A stretch of 64,000 nucleotides of DNA from Litoreibacter albidus (GTDB lineage: Bacteria; Pseudomonadota; Alphaproteobacteria; Rhodobacterales; Rhodobacteraceae): positions 434,001 through 498,000 of the forward strand of contig NZ_FNOI01000002.1 in the NCBI RefSeq assembly GCF_900107015.1, given 5' to 3'. Made by a program: the position numbers and the translations under genes. This document shows positions 35,346-44,736 of the stretch, one piece after another. How positions within the stretch are numbered: position 1 is the first letter of the stretch; each line of letters starts with the position of its first letter. Below the pieces are notes generated by a model. The model was given only the letters and a program-made list of their open reading frames with translations. It was not told the DNA's origin and made no database searches.

Positions 35346-35993
35346 ATGCCGACAGTCAAACCGCTGCCATCATACCTGATCACCCGTTACCATGGCTGGA
35401 AGGCCACCACCTATGCCGACAACGAACCGTGGTACCGGAACTTGGCGGACAACGGACAAAATCCGCGCGCCATGGTTATTTCCTGCTGCGACAGCCGCGT
35501 TCATGTGACGTCGATTTTCGGCGCCGAGCAGGGCGAGTTCTTCATCCACCGCAACATTGCCAACCTTGTGCCGCCTTTTAACCCCGACGGCGAACACCAC
35601 GGGACATCCGCCGCGATTGAATATGCCGTCAACGCATTGAAGGTCGCGCATATCATCGTGCTCGGGCACTCCAACTGCGGCGGCGTCGCGGGATGCAACG
35701 ACATGTGTTCCGGCCACGCGCCGGAGCTGGCCGAAAAGACCAGCTTCATCGGTCGTTGGATCGAAATCCTGCGCCCCGGATACGAGCGGGTCAAGGATAT
35801 CGAAAACGAGGACGACCGGCGCAGGGCGCTGGAGAAGGAAGCCGTGAAGGTCTCGCTAGAGAACCTTGCAGGCTTCCCGTTCGTCGCGGACGCGCTTGAG
35901 AAAGGCAAACTGAGCCTGCACGGTCTGTGGACCGACATCGGCGAAGGTGGTCTGGAGCATTACACCCCAGAACACGGTTTCAAACAGGTCTAA
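35346..35993 (+). CDS. Beta-class carbonic anhydrase
   Basis: The enzyme interconverts CO2 and bicarbonate. The 215-residue protein has zinc ligands in VISCCDSRVHV and in GHSNCGGVAGC, the beta-class signatures, with HRNIANLVPP between. It has no signal peptide, so it is cytoplasmic. AGGAG lies seven bases before the ATG, which rules out the longer upstream frame. It is a single gene that converges with the DUF4139 gene. Confidence 0.93.
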   Translation: MPTVKPLPSYLITRYHGWKATTYADNEPWYRNLADNGQNPRAMVISCCDSRVHVTSIFGAEQGEFFIHRNIANLVPPFNPDGEHHGTSAAIEYAVNALKVAHIIVLGHSNCGGVAGCNDMCSGHAPELAEKTSFIGRWIEILRPGYERVKDIENEDDRRRALEKEAVKVSLENLAGFPFVADALEKGKLSLHGLWTDIGEGGLEHYTPEHGFKQV

Positions 35994-35996
35994 GTC

Positions 35997-37634
35997 TTAA
36001 GGCTGCCAATGCAATTGCTGGCCTTCGGGCCAGTCCATTTCCACATTGACGCGGACTGTTTTTGTCTCGCCCGGGCCAACTTCAAGGTTCCAAACGGAGA
36101 CGCCGCGTTTTTGCTCGAAGTCCCTCTCGTCCGGCGACGGACGGGAGGTGAGCGAGATGCTAAGATCCTCTTCCTCAGCGTAGGGCAGCGCGAAGATAGT
36201 CTGCACCTCTTCCGTCGTGTCCAACAGGTTTTCCACCGAGAATTCCATCTGCTGAATGCGCGTGCTGCTGGAGGTCAGGAAGCCACGGTCGCCCGTGTTG
36301 TTGTCGAGCAGTTTATAGTCGAGGCGCAGGCCTTCAAGGGTGCCAAATGACACCTCCGCCTTGTCGCCTGCGGAGACCAGTGGCAAACTCGTCCGCCCCA
36401 CAAAGACGCCGTCACGCGATACGGACGCCTGCCCCGGCAGGAAGGGTTCTTGCGTGGAGTTGGTGAACTCCGCCATCAGGAACGCAGTCTGGTCATAGCG
36501 CGGGGCCGCGCGGTTGAACTCGCGGGCGTCAAAGGTAAAATCGTCGAGGGCGAGGATCAACTCTCCCCCGCCCGACGCGAGACTGACGGGTTCGGGGTAG
36601 TCATACGTCACGGAGAGACCGTCGATCACGGCAGTGGCGGTGATCACTGGCGCTTCATCTGCGGCGACGCCGCCGCGCATAAGATCAGCGGTTAGCTCTG
36701 GCTGCGGGGCCGCTCTACTTGTGGCGAAGGAGGCTTTCCCTTTTGACTGAAGAAATGCCCGCGACGGATACGGCGACGTCGGGACGACTTGCGCAAAGGG
36801 GTTTGCGGTGGACAGCGTCAGATCAATATCGGACCACAGTTCGCCCGACGATTGGTGCATTACGACTTTGCGCTCCATCGCGATGATTGCATCCTCTCCG
36901 CGTGTTAGGTTCAGGTCATAGTCTGCATGCCACCCAGCGTTCACGATCAAACTATCGAGCGACAGTTCCACCGCACCCGCTGAGGCCGCTTCTACCGTCA
37001 CCGCCAGCATCGTGACGGCACCACTTGGGGGAGCAAGGCGCTTCAGGTCTTCTTCGGCCTGTTGCATAACTTTTCGCGCCTCATCGCGCGCCTTCTCGTC
37101 GGCGCGAAGCTTCACAGAAGCGGCGTATTGATCGCGCCAAGCCTTCTCCAGTTCTTCGGCGACCATGTTGCTGGCTGCGCGCATCGCGTCAGCGTCAGCC
37201 CCTGTTAGGGCTGCACCGGTTAAGGTACGCAGATACGCATTCTTGGCACCTTGTGCCTCTACCACAGCTTGGCCGCGCACGACCACGTCCTCCAAGGCTT
37301 GCAGCGCTTCTTGTGCGGCGTCCACCCGTTCGGCCGCGGCAGCTTGTTCTGGTGTGTAAGCCGCCTTCGGGTCGGTCAGGTAGTTATTCAAAACCTCCAT
37401 CGCGCCGATCACGACACCCTCCGGTGCCTGTAGCCGCGGCGGGGTGTTGTGGGATGGGGTGTAGGGCAGCAAAATGCGGTGCCTGCCCTGCGGCAGGTCC
37501 GCGCTGATCACCCGCGTGACAGTGGCACCTTGCGGATAGACCGTGACGGCAGACACGGGGGCCACAACGGTGAAGTCCTCCGCATACGCAGCGGAGGATA
37601 GGAGAACAGCGGAAATGGCTAGGGAGCGGAGCAT
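35997..37634 (-). CDS. DUF4139 (mucoidy-inhibitor MuiA-like) exported protein
   Basis: The 545-residue protein starts with a signal peptide (MLRSLAISAVLLSSAAYA) and has an N-terminal beta domain opening APVSAVTVYPQGATVTR. A long charged helical region (about residues 95-210) precedes the C-terminal DUF4139 domain (YLPEP... through PSPDERDFEQKRGVSVWNLEV). The family function is unclear; it was named from a mucoidy phenotype. Its ribosome site lies inside the terminator hairpin of the upstream asd gene. Confidence 0.85.
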   Translation of the reverse strand: MLRSLAISAVLLSSAAYAEDFTVVAPVSAVTVYPQGATVTRVISADLPQGRHRILLPYTPSHNTPPRLQAPEGVVIGAMEVLNNYLTDPKAAYTPEQAAAAERVDAAQEALQALEDVVVRGQAVVEAQGAKNAYLRTLTGAALTGADADAMRAASNMVAEELEKAWRDQYAASVKLRADEKARDEARKVMQQAEEDLKRLAPPSGAVTMLAVTVEAASAGAVELSLDSLIVNAGWHADYDLNLTRGEDAIIAMERKVVMHQSSGELWSDIDLTLSTANPFAQVVPTSPYPSRAFLQSKGKASFATSRAAPQPELTADLMRGGVAADEAPVITATAVIDGLSVTYDYPEPVSLASGGGELILALDDFTFDAREFNRAAPRYDQTAFLMAEFTNSTQEPFLPGQASVSRDGVFVGRTSLPLVSAGDKAEVSFGTLEGLRLDYKLLDNNTGDRGFLTSSSTRIQQMEFSVENLLDTTEEVQTIFALPYAEEEDLSISLTSRPSPDERDFEQKRGVSVWNLEVGPGETKTVRVNVEMDWPEGQQLHWQP

Positions 37635-37635
37635 G

Positions 37636-37668
37636 AAAAAGGGCCTCAAATCAATTGATCTGAGGCCC
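37636..37668 (-). terminator. asd terminator overlapping the start site of the DUF4139 gene
   Basis: On the minus strand GGGCCTCA pairs with TGAGGCCC around a near-palindromic ATCAATTGAT core, giving a long hairpin followed by TTTTT. The DUF4139 ATG starts right after these T residues. Its ribosome-binding GAGG lies in the right arm of the stem. The hairpin can thus both end asd transcription and mask translation. Confidence 0.75.
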
Positions 37669-37699
37669 AATGTTTCGTGTCAGGAGAGGCTTTGCAAGC

Positions 37700-38722
37700 C
37701 TAGCCTTTTTTCAAGCAACGCGTGCCCAGCGTTTCGGCGATTTGCACTGCATTCAGGGCCGCGCCCTTGCGCAAGTTATCGCTGACGCACCACAGGTTCA
37801 GGCCGTTGTCGATGGTGCTGTCCTGACGGATGCGCGAAATGAACGTCGCGAAATCGCCAACGCATTCGATCGGGGTCACGTAGCCGCCGTCTTCGCGCTT
37901 ATCGATAACCATAACGCCTGGGGCTTCGCGCAGGATGTCGCGGGCTTCGTCTTCGTCAAGGTGGTCCTCAAACTCGATGTTGATCGATTCCGCGTGGCCC
38001 ACAAACACAGGAACGCGCACGCAAGTCGCGGTGACCTTAATGTCCTTGTCGATGATTTTCTTGGTTTCAACGACCATTTTCCACTCTTCTTTCGTGGAGC
38101 CGTCTTCCATGAATACATCGATATGCGGGATCACGTTGAACGCGATCTGCTTGGTGAACTTCGACGGTGGCTTGTTGTCGACGGGGTTGTAGATCGACTT
38201 GGTTTGATCCCACAGCTCGTCGATAGCCTCTTTGCCCGCGCCAGATACCGATTGGTAGGTCGACACAACAACGCGCTTAATGCGGGCGCGGTCGTGCAGC
38301 GGCTTCAACGCCACAACCATCTGAGCCGTAGAGCAGTTGGGGTTCGCGATGATGTTTTTCTTGGTGTAACCGGTCACGGCTTCTGGGTTCACTTCCGGAA
38401 CCACCAAAGGCACGTCAGGGTCGTAGCGGTACAGCGACGAGTTATCGATCACGACGCAACCAGCCGCAGCCGCTTTTGGTGCGTATTTCTTCGTCGCCTC
38501 GGAACCCACAGCAAACAGCGCAATGTCCCAGCCGGTAAAATCGAAGGTATCAAGGTCTTTGGTCTTCAGGGTTTTCTCGCCGAAGGTGACTTCGGTGCCG
38601 ATCGAGCGACGGGAGGCCAACGCCTCGATTGCGTCCACTGGGAACTGACGTTCATCCAGAATGTTCAGCATCTCGCGACCCACGTTGCCCGTGGCTCCTA
38701 CGATGACGATTTTGTAACCCAT
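37700..38722 (-). CDS. asd: Aspartate-semialdehyde dehydrogenase
   Basis: Asd reduces aspartyl phosphate to the semialdehyde, the branch point to lysine, methionine, threonine and cell-wall diaminopimelate. The 340-residue protein begins with the NADP-binding IVGATGNVGREML. The catalytic cysteine is in NPNCSTAQMV, and VSTYQSVSGAGKEAIDEL is conserved. It is a single gene divergent from the ABC-methyltransferase fusion. Confidence 0.97.
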   Translation of the reverse strand: MGYKIVIVGATGNVGREMLNILDERQFPVDAIEALASRRSIGTEVTFGEKTLKTKDLDTFDFTGWDIALFAVGSEATKKYAPKAAAAGCVVIDNSSLYRYDPDVPLVVPEVNPEAVTGYTKKNIIANPNCSTAQMVVALKPLHDRARIKRVVVSTYQSVSGAGKEAIDELWDQTKSIYNPVDNKPPSKFTKQIAFNVIPHIDVFMEDGSTKEEWKMVVETKKIIDKDIKVTATCVRVPVFVGHAESINIEFEDHLDEDEARDILREAPGVMVIDKREDGGYVTPIECVGDFATFISRIRQDSTIDNGLNLWCVSDNLRKGAALNAVQIAETLGTRCLKKG

Positions 38723-38873
38723 GATCCCTTTGATCCTTCTATAGGTCGTGTTTCAGACGGGGCCTGATACTCTTTTGAGGGCCGATGCGAAAGGGGGATG
38801 TTGCACTAGCCTTGCCGCAAGCGTCGTTCCTACGCTACACAGTTCGGTGAAGTAGCCATATGCGAGCCAATTC

Positions 38874-41552
38874 TTGAATACACCTTCAGACCTAGATTTG
38901 GCCCAGTCGACCCAAAACGGGCGACAGCTCTTCGCCCGCTTATGGCGCGGCTACCTGCGGCGGCATTGGCCGCTGTTTCTATTGGCGTTCGTGTTTATGG
39001 TCATAGAGGGCAGCACGCTGGGCGCGCTAAGCTACATGCTGCAGCCGATGTTCGACCTTGTATTCGTCGAGGGGCAGTCAAGCGCGATCTGGTGGGTTGG
39101 TATCGGGATATTCGCACTGTTCGCTGTCCGTGGCGTCACCGGAATTATCCACAAAAGCATCCTGACCGGCGTGTCCTTTCGGGCGTCTACCGAGGTGCAG
39201 GTGGACCTTTTACGCCACACTTTGACACTGGATAACGCGTTCCACTCGCGCACCTCACCCGGCTCCATGATTGAGCGGGTTCAAGGCGATGTCACCGCGA
39301 TCCAGACCTTGTGGAACATGATTTTGGTGAGTGCAGGCCGCGATCTGATTGCCTTGCTGTCGCTGCTGGGTGTTGCTTTGTCGATTGACTGGAAATGGAC
39401 GCTGGTTGCCATCATCGGCGCGCCGATGCTGGTAATCCCAAGCCTGCTGGTGCAGCGCTACGTGCGCCGTAAATCCAACTACCTGCGCGATGTGGCGGGC
39501 AAACGCACCACCCGTCTGGACGAGGTTTTTCACGGTATAACGCCGATCAAATTGAACCGGATGGAAGACTATCAGGCAGATAATTTTGAAGGTCTGTCAG
39601 ATACTTGGGTCAAGGCGACGGTCAAAACCACCATCGGGCAAGCCACCGTGCCAGCGCTTGTTGATTTCGCAGTGGGCTTCGGCTTTTTCTGCGTGCTGCT
39701 TTATGGCGGGCCGCAAATCATCGCGGGCGAAAAGACCATTGGCCAGTTCATGAGCTTCTTCACGGCAATGTCGCTGGCCTTCCAGCCGATGCGCCGGTTG
39801 GGCGGGGTTCTGGGCTATTGGGAAATGATGATCGCGAGCCTGAGCCGCATTTTCGGGTTGTTCGACACCAAACCCGCCGTCGTGGAGCAAGCGGACACTG
39901 ACGTGCCGCTCGACGGGTCCTCCATTTCGTTCAATGGCGTAGCACTTTCCTACGGGGACAAGGCCGTGTTGAACGGTCTCAGCTTCGACGCGAAATCCGG
40001 AACCACGACCGCGCTCGTGGGATCGTCGGGCGCGGGCAAAAGCACCGTGTTCAACGTGCTGACGCGGCTGGTTGACCCAGCGGACGGAAAGATCCTGATC
40101 GGCGGCGTCGACATCAAGGACATGCCGCTGTCCCAGCTTCGCGGCCTGTTTTCCGTCGTGTCCCAAGACGCGCTCTTGTTCGATGAAACCCTGCGCGAGA
40201 ATATCCTGTTGGGGCGCGACGACGTTGACGAGGCCCGCCTGAAGCAGGTGCTAGACGATGCACATGTTAGCGACTTCCTGAAGAACCTGCCGGATGGGTT
40301 GGAAACGCAGGTCGGACCTCGCGGCAGCAACCTGTCGGGGGGCCAACGCCAGCGTGTCGCCATCGCGCGCGCCTTGCTGCGTGATACACCGATTCTGTTG
40401 CTGGACGAGGCCACAAGCGCCTTGGATGCCGAATCTGAAAAGGTCGTCCAGAAAGCGCTGGAGCGGCTCTCAAAAGGGCGCACGACGCTGGTGATCGCCC
40501 ACCGCCTGTCCACCGTGCGCGATGCCGACCAGATACTGGTTCTGGATCACGGCACGCTGGCCGAAAGCGGCCCGCATGATGACTTGATCAATAAGGGCGG
40601 TATTTACGCTCATCTTCATGATTTACAATTTCAGACCGGCACAAAGCCGTTTACCGGAGACATCCCAGTGAATTCAAAATCAGCAACACGTAGCACGGGA
40701 TCGGGTATCTGGCGCAGCCTTAGTGGCAAGGAGCGCAATCTCGACGACGCCGACGATCAACTGCCGTTCGGGCACTTCGCACCCAACGCGGTGCAGCGCG
40801 CGATGATCAAAGTTGGTAAATCGTCCCCGCTGAAGCGCGGTGTGTTTCGCGGCACTTGGACGTCGATGGTGCTGGCGGCAGGGCGTGGGAAGCTCGACAT
40901 ACACTTCCGCGACTGTGCCTACCGCATTCGTGGGGAAAACAACCTGATTGAATACGGGCTGCTTCTGAACCCCGCCTACAACGCCGAAGATTTGGACTTT
41001 CTTATTAAGGACGCGCCAGCCACCGCCAATTTTGTCGATCTTGGCTGCAACATCGGACTTTATGCGCAACCCATGGCGCGATCCGCCCCGAAGGGTCGGA
41101 CCTTTGCCGTGGATGCAAACCCCCTGATGGTGGACCGCCTGACGTGGAATGCGAACGCCAGCGGGCTTGATAACCTGACCGTGCTGCATTGCGCCGTGAG
41201 TGATCAAGAGGGGCGCGGTGATCTGCAAATTCGCAAAGACGATCTGGCCATCGTCGCGGTTGAGGAAACACCCGACGGCGAGATGCCCGTGCGTTGCCTT
41301 GATGCCCTGTTGCAAGAACACGCAATTACCGAGATCTACGGGCTGAAAGTCGACATTGAGGGCCACGAGGACAAAGCGCTGGTGCCGTTTCTGGAGGCTG
41401 TACCCGAGACGCTGTTGCCGCGCCGGATTGTCATAGAGCATCCCTACCCCGATGCCGATTATCCGGGCTGTACTGCCGCGTTTGCGGCGCGGGGCTATGT
41501 GTTGGTCGGGCGGACCCGCAACAATTCCATGTACAAGCTGGCGTCCGCCTAA
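38874..41552 (+). CDS. Fused ABC exporter (MsbA-like) and FkbM-family methyltransferase
   Basis: This 892-residue frame joins two functions. Residues about 30-340 form six membrane helices. Residues about 355-590 form an ATPase with Walker A GSSGAGKST (near 383), LSGGQRQR and ILLLDEATSALD, giving an MsbA-like lipid or glycan flippase half. After a linker, residues about 640-892 are an FkbM methyltransferase with a SAM site near residue 720 (FVDLGCNIGLYAQP) and EIYGLKVDIEGHE. The start codon is TTG with only a weak GAG upstream. An internal GGAGA followed by GTG at 40668 could start the methyltransferase alone. It lies beside GT4 and GT25 genes, so it likely exports and O-methylates a surface glycan. 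Confidence 0.85.
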   Translation: MNTPSDLDLAQSTQNGRQLFARLWRGYLRRHWPLFLLAFVFMVIEGSTLGALSYMLQPMFDLVFVEGQSSAIWWVGIGIFALFAVRGVTGIIHKSILTGVSFRASTEVQVDLLRHTLTLDNAFHSRTSPGSMIERVQGDVTAIQTLWNMILVSAGRDLIALLSLLGVALSIDWKWTLVAIIGAPMLVIPSLLVQRYVRRKSNYLRDVAGKRTTRLDEVFHGITPIKLNRMEDYQADNFEGLSDTWVKATVKTTIGQATVPALVDFAVGFGFFCVLLYGGPQIIAGEKTIGQFMSFFTAMSLAFQPMRRLGGVLGYWEMMIASLSRIFGLFDTKPAVVEQADTDVPLDGSSISFNGVALSYGDKAVLNGLSFDAKSGTTTALVGSSGAGKSTVFNVLTRLVDPADGKILIGGVDIKDMPLSQLRGLFSVVSQDALLFDETLRENILLGRDDVDEARLKQVLDDAHVSDFLKNLPDGLETQVGPRGSNLSGGQRQRVAIARALLRDTPILLLDEATSALDAESEKVVQKALERLSKGRTTLVIAHRLSTVRDADQILVLDHGTLAESGPHDDLINKGGIYAHLHDLQFQTGTKPFTGDIPVNSKSATRSTGSGIWRSLSGKERNLDDADDQLPFGHFAPNAVQRAMIKVGKSSPLKRGVFRGTWTSMVLAAGRGKLDIHFRDCAYRIRGENNLIEYGLLLNPAYNAEDLDFLIKDAPATANFVDLGCNIGLYAQPMARSAPKGRTFAVDANPLMVDRLTWNANASGLDNLTVLHCAVSDQEGRGDLQIRKDDLAIVAVEETPDGEMPVRCLDALLQEHAITEIYGLKVDIEGHEDKALVPFLEAVPETLLPRRIVIEHPYPDADYPGCTAAFAARGYVLVGRTRNNSMYKLASA

Positions 41553-42277
41553 CCGCGCGTGCGCGATAGCGTGGCAATCTGGCTGCGGTAGGTCCACCGC
41601 TTTGCCGCCGCGATCAGCTTTTGCCACAGCGTACGCTTGCACGACACGGTGCTTCCGCCCGCCTCCGCGGTGAGGTCGGACACGCCAGAGGGCACCACGC
41701 AATGCGGGTGCACGCCGGTCTCCCAAAACATTTGCAAAAACCCGTCCACAGGGCGGTCGATCTGCTCCGACGCCGCCAGAAGGCGTTGCGCGGCGGCAAG
41801 ACTTACCAATTGGGCGGAGGTCCGAAGTGGCACGACCTGTGGTCGGATCAAAGCCAATGGCCCCGCCTGTGACACCACGGCGAACGGCGCCTTGACGGTG
41901 CGCACCTGAAACTGGATGTACCCAAGCTCCGCCACGTGGCTTTGCGCGAGTTCCACCGCGTCGCGAAACGCAGCGACGTCAATCGCGACGTCGTCCTCTA
42001 GGATCAGCGCGCTTTCGATCCGGTTCTCAACCACATGACGCCACACGCTACGGTGGCTCTCAAAGCACCCGACTTCGCCCATAGACAGCGCAAACGGATA
42101 GGCGGGCTGGAACACTGCGGCGTCTGCGATCAGGTTGGCGCGCTCTGCGGGGTCCATCTTGGCACCGTCACAGGCCGGCCAAATCTGCGCAGGATAGGGC
42201 GATTTCTGCACCATCGCATCGACGTGGGGGCGGCGCGCCGAGGCGCGCTCCAAGTGGATGATAAATGTTTCAGTCAC
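41549..42277 (-). CDS. Glycosyltransferase family 25 protein
   Basis: The 242-residue protein starts TETFIIHLERASARR and has GCFESHRSVWRHVVENR and ALILEDDVAIDV, the ED motif of GT25 lipooligosaccharide galactosyltransferases. It starts at a GTG three bases past the stop of the GT4 gene, with AAGGCG upstream. It converges with the ABC-FkbM fusion (4-base overlap). Sugar donor and acceptor are unknown. Confidence 0.85.
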   Translation of the reverse strand: MTETFIIHLERASARRPHVDAMVQKSPYPAQIWPACDGAKMDPAERANLIADAAVFQPAYPFALSMGEVGCFESHRSVWRHVVENRIESALILEDDVAIDVAAFRDAVELAQSHVAELGYIQFQVRTVKAPFAVVSQAGPLALIRPQVVPLRTSAQLVSLAAAQRLLAASEQIDRPVDGFLQMFWETGVHPHCVVPSGVSDLTAEAGGSTVSCKRTLWQKLIAAAKRWTYRSQIATLSRTRG

Positions 42278-42280
42278 GAT

Positions 42281-43333
42281 CTACGCCTTGTCCCAGAGCT
42301 GTTGGTAGACGGCCTCTATGCCATCAACTTCGGTCTGAATTCCATAGCTGTTCCGCGCCACTGAAAGTGCACGCGTCGACATCTGCGAGAGGGCATCAGG
42401 GTCGCGCAGCACCGCCTGCACCTCAGCCACCGCGCCGTCGACGTCCCCCAATGGCACGACCCGCCCAGCGGTACCTTGGGCGCTGAATGCGCGAAAATAA
42501 CCCGTGTCGGTGGCGACGAATGGCACGGCGGAGGCCATCGCCTCTAATGGTGTCATCCCGTACCCTTCGTAACGTGGAAGTGGCACAAGGAGGCTGAGGC
42601 CGCGTAAAATTTGGGGCAAGCGATCAGGCTCTAACTCACCCAAAAACAGCAATCTGTCCGTCAGTTCGGCGGTTGCCACGCGCGCCTTCAAATCCTCAAG
42701 GAATGCATCATGTGCGCCGCCTGCCCGCCCGATAACCAGTGCTGTGGTGTCAGGATGGTCAGGCAAAACGCGGATCATCGCGTCAACGAACTGGTCGGTC
42801 CCTTTTTCAGGGCGGATGCGGCCAACCGTGGCGATACCCCGCTTACCCGGGAAGCCCGTGGCTGCCCATGCCGCCGCACGGTCCTCAGCGGGGCGAAACA
42901 TTGCCGTGTCCACCCCGTGTGGGACCACCGCACGCACATGTGGGACGTACTCCGCAGCCACGTCCGTCGTTGCTATCACCGCGTCCATGCGCGAGATTAG
43001 CCATCGCGGAAACGCCGAATGGCGACGCTGAGCGGCGGAGGTGAATACGATGCAGATGGGTAGACGAAGGACATCACGCGCCCAGATCGCGGCGCGCATC
43101 TCGGTGTTGCGGCGAACGTGCCAGATCGCGAAGGGCAGCCCGTCAGGCGCGTTACGACACAAGTTCCGCGCCTGTTTCAGCGTGATTGGATCAGGGCAAC
43201 CCGGCAACGGTTGACCCACGAGGCGCATATGACCGTTGACGGCCTGCGCGCGCACAACGCCCGCCGCAGTCGCGGAGACGCCGGTAAAGTTCCGGTTGAA
43301 ATTCGTCACGAAAAGGGGCGGCGTTTGGTTCAT
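42281..43333 (-). CDS. GT4-type glycosyltransferase
   Basis: The 350-residue protein has a two-domain retaining glycosyltransferase layout. The C-terminal half has GIATVGRIRPEKGTDQF, LVIGRAGGAHDAFLEDL and the donor-binding PLPRYEGYGMTPLEAMA, where the two glutamates bind the nucleotide sugar. It probably builds a surface polysaccharide with the adjacent GT25 protein, to which it is closely linked. Confidence 0.88.
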   Translation of the reverse strand: MNQTPPLFVTNFNRNFTGVSATAAGVVRAQAVNGHMRLVGQPLPGCPDPITLKQARNLCRNAPDGLPFAIWHVRRNTEMRAAIWARDVLRLPICIVFTSAAQRRHSAFPRWLISRMDAVIATTDVAAEYVPHVRAVVPHGVDTAMFRPAEDRAAAWAATGFPGKRGIATVGRIRPEKGTDQFVDAMIRVLPDHPDTTALVIGRAGGAHDAFLEDLKARVATAELTDRLLFLGELEPDRLPQILRGLSLLVPLPRYEGYGMTPLEAMASAVPFVATDTGYFRAFSAQGTAGRVVPLGDVDGAVAEVQAVLRDPDALSQMSTRALSVARNSYGIQTEVDGIEAVYQQLWDKA

Positions 43334-43371
43334 CCCAATTGACTACGCGAGGTCTGCACCGCGCGCAAACT

Positions 43372-43752
43372 CTATGCGCCCCGTCGGCGTCGGAGTGCTG
43401 CGACCCCGATAAGCGCCCACCCCAAGATACCTTGACTGTGGGCGGCCAAGCTAGCGTCCCGCTGAAAGGCAAGTGTGCGTGCCAACTCTAGGAGACCCAC
43501 GGGGCGCTTAATGACGATCTGGGCGGGTAGCCCGTCGATAATCATTCGGTAATATTGATAGTAGACCTGTGGCGAGAGCCAGATGAATACCGCGAGCAGG
43601 GTCAGGGCAATCCCGATGCGGACGGGCAGCGAGAACCTGCGACTGGCTAGCCAAGTAACGAATAGGAAAACGGCGGACAGGCCCAACGATAGCAGTACCA
43701 GCCCTATTTTCTCGGCGCTGGTCAGAGTGAAGAAGCTGTCACCACCGTACAA
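43372..43752 (-). CDS. Membrane protein of unknown function
   Basis: The 126-residue protein has two clear hydrophobic segments near the start (KIGLVLLSLGLSAVFLFV and IGIALTLLAVFIWL), then VYYQYYRMIIDGLPAQIVI. I recall similar proteins in roseobacters without a known role. The start is a TTG with AGGA upstream, nine bases after the stop of the DMT transporter gene. It may belong to the glycan genes downstream. Confidence 0.7.
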   Translation of the reverse strand: MYGGDSFFTLTSAEKIGLVLLSLGLSAVFLFVTWLASRRFSLPVRIGIALTLLAVFIWLSPQVYYQYYRMIIDGLPAQIVIKRPVGLLELARTLAFQRDASLAAHSQGILGWALIGVAALRRRRGA

Positions 43753-43760
43753 AGCGGGTC

Positions 43761-44726
43761 CTAGCTCTTCGGCGGATTACGCCTGATCTGGCGCGGCCAG
43801 AGCGACGGTCCGATCCGCAGGGACGTGCCGGTTTCCGGTCGTGATCTGGTGCGCAAAACGGGCGTGTTGGATGTCTTGGAGCGGCTTTCGCGGAGCACGA
43901 TGTAGAGACCACTTGCGATGATGATCGACGACCCGATCAAGGTGCCTATATCGGGGTACTCCGCGAAGAAGAAGGCCCCGTACGCGGTGGCCCAAAGTAT
44001 CTGGCTGTATTGCATCGGGGCGACGATGACGGCCTCGCCAGCGTTATAGGCCCCGATCAGGAAGCGGCCCGCAATCCAAGCGAATACCGCGACGATGGCG
44101 ATGCGGCCCAAGTCCTCAATCGGCATGGGCACATAGACGGTTGGTAGCAGCGCGCCCATCACCAGAAAGTTCGCCATCATCGGATAGAGCATTATGACGA
44201 CCGTGCGCTCCTCCCGCCCGATCTTGCGCACGATGACCGAGGCGAACGCCCCCGCGACGGCGCAGGCAAGTGCGGCCAGATGACCAAGGCCAAGGTCAGT
44301 TTGACCGGGGCGCAGCACCACAAGGACCCCGCAAAGCCCGACCAAAACAGCGAGCCAACGGCGCAGCCGCACCTCTTCACCCAGAACAGGAATGGCAAGC
44401 ACGGTAATAAGCAACGGAGATGCGAAAATGATGGCGTAAACTTGGGCCAACGGCAGCACGGAGAACGCATAGAACGCCGAGAAACCGGTGATCACAGCGG
44501 CAATTGTGCGGGCCATCATCCAGTAGGGGTGTCGCGGGATCAAGGTGCCGCTGGTTTGGTCACGTAGCAGCCACATCGTGGCGAGGGGAAAGCTGAACAA
44601 GACCGAAAAGAATACGATTTGTATGGGCGAATAGGTTGCGCCTAATACTTTGATAACCACGTCGTGGGTGGAGAATACCCCGAACGCCACCAGTGCAAGC
44701 AATGCGCCTTTTGCGTTCGGGGTCAT
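43761..44726 (-). CDS. EamA/DMT family transporter
   Basis: The 321-residue protein has ten hydrophobic segments in two EamA repeats, starting AKGALLALVAFGVFSTHD. GGAGAG precedes the ATG, which overrides a longer upstream frame. It follows leuB by ten bases, so leucine metabolism and this exporter share a transcript. The cargo is unknown. Confidence 0.88.
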   Translation of the reverse strand: MTPNAKGALLALVAFGVFSTHDVVIKVLGATYSPIQIVFFSVLFSFPLATMWLLRDQTSGTLIPRHPYWMMARTIAAVITGFSAFYAFSVLPLAQVYAIIFASPLLITVLAIPVLGEEVRLRRWLAVLVGLCGVLVVLRPGQTDLGLGHLAALACAVAGAFASVIVRKIGREERTVVIMLYPMMANFLVMGALLPTVYVPMPIEDLGRIAIVAVFAWIAGRFLIGAYNAGEAVIVAPMQYSQILWATAYGAFFFAEYPDIGTLIGSSIIIASGLYIVLRESRSKTSNTPVLRTRSRPETGTSLRIGPSLWPRQIRRNPPKS

Positions 44727-44736
44727 TTGGTCTCTC

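Noticed and set aside
40620-40680. The ABC-FkbM fusion might be an artefact of a lost stop codon in sequencing
   Set aside because: The frame is continuous with a normal linker and no low-quality sign can be seen in the sequence; I keep the fusion but list the internal start as an alternative.
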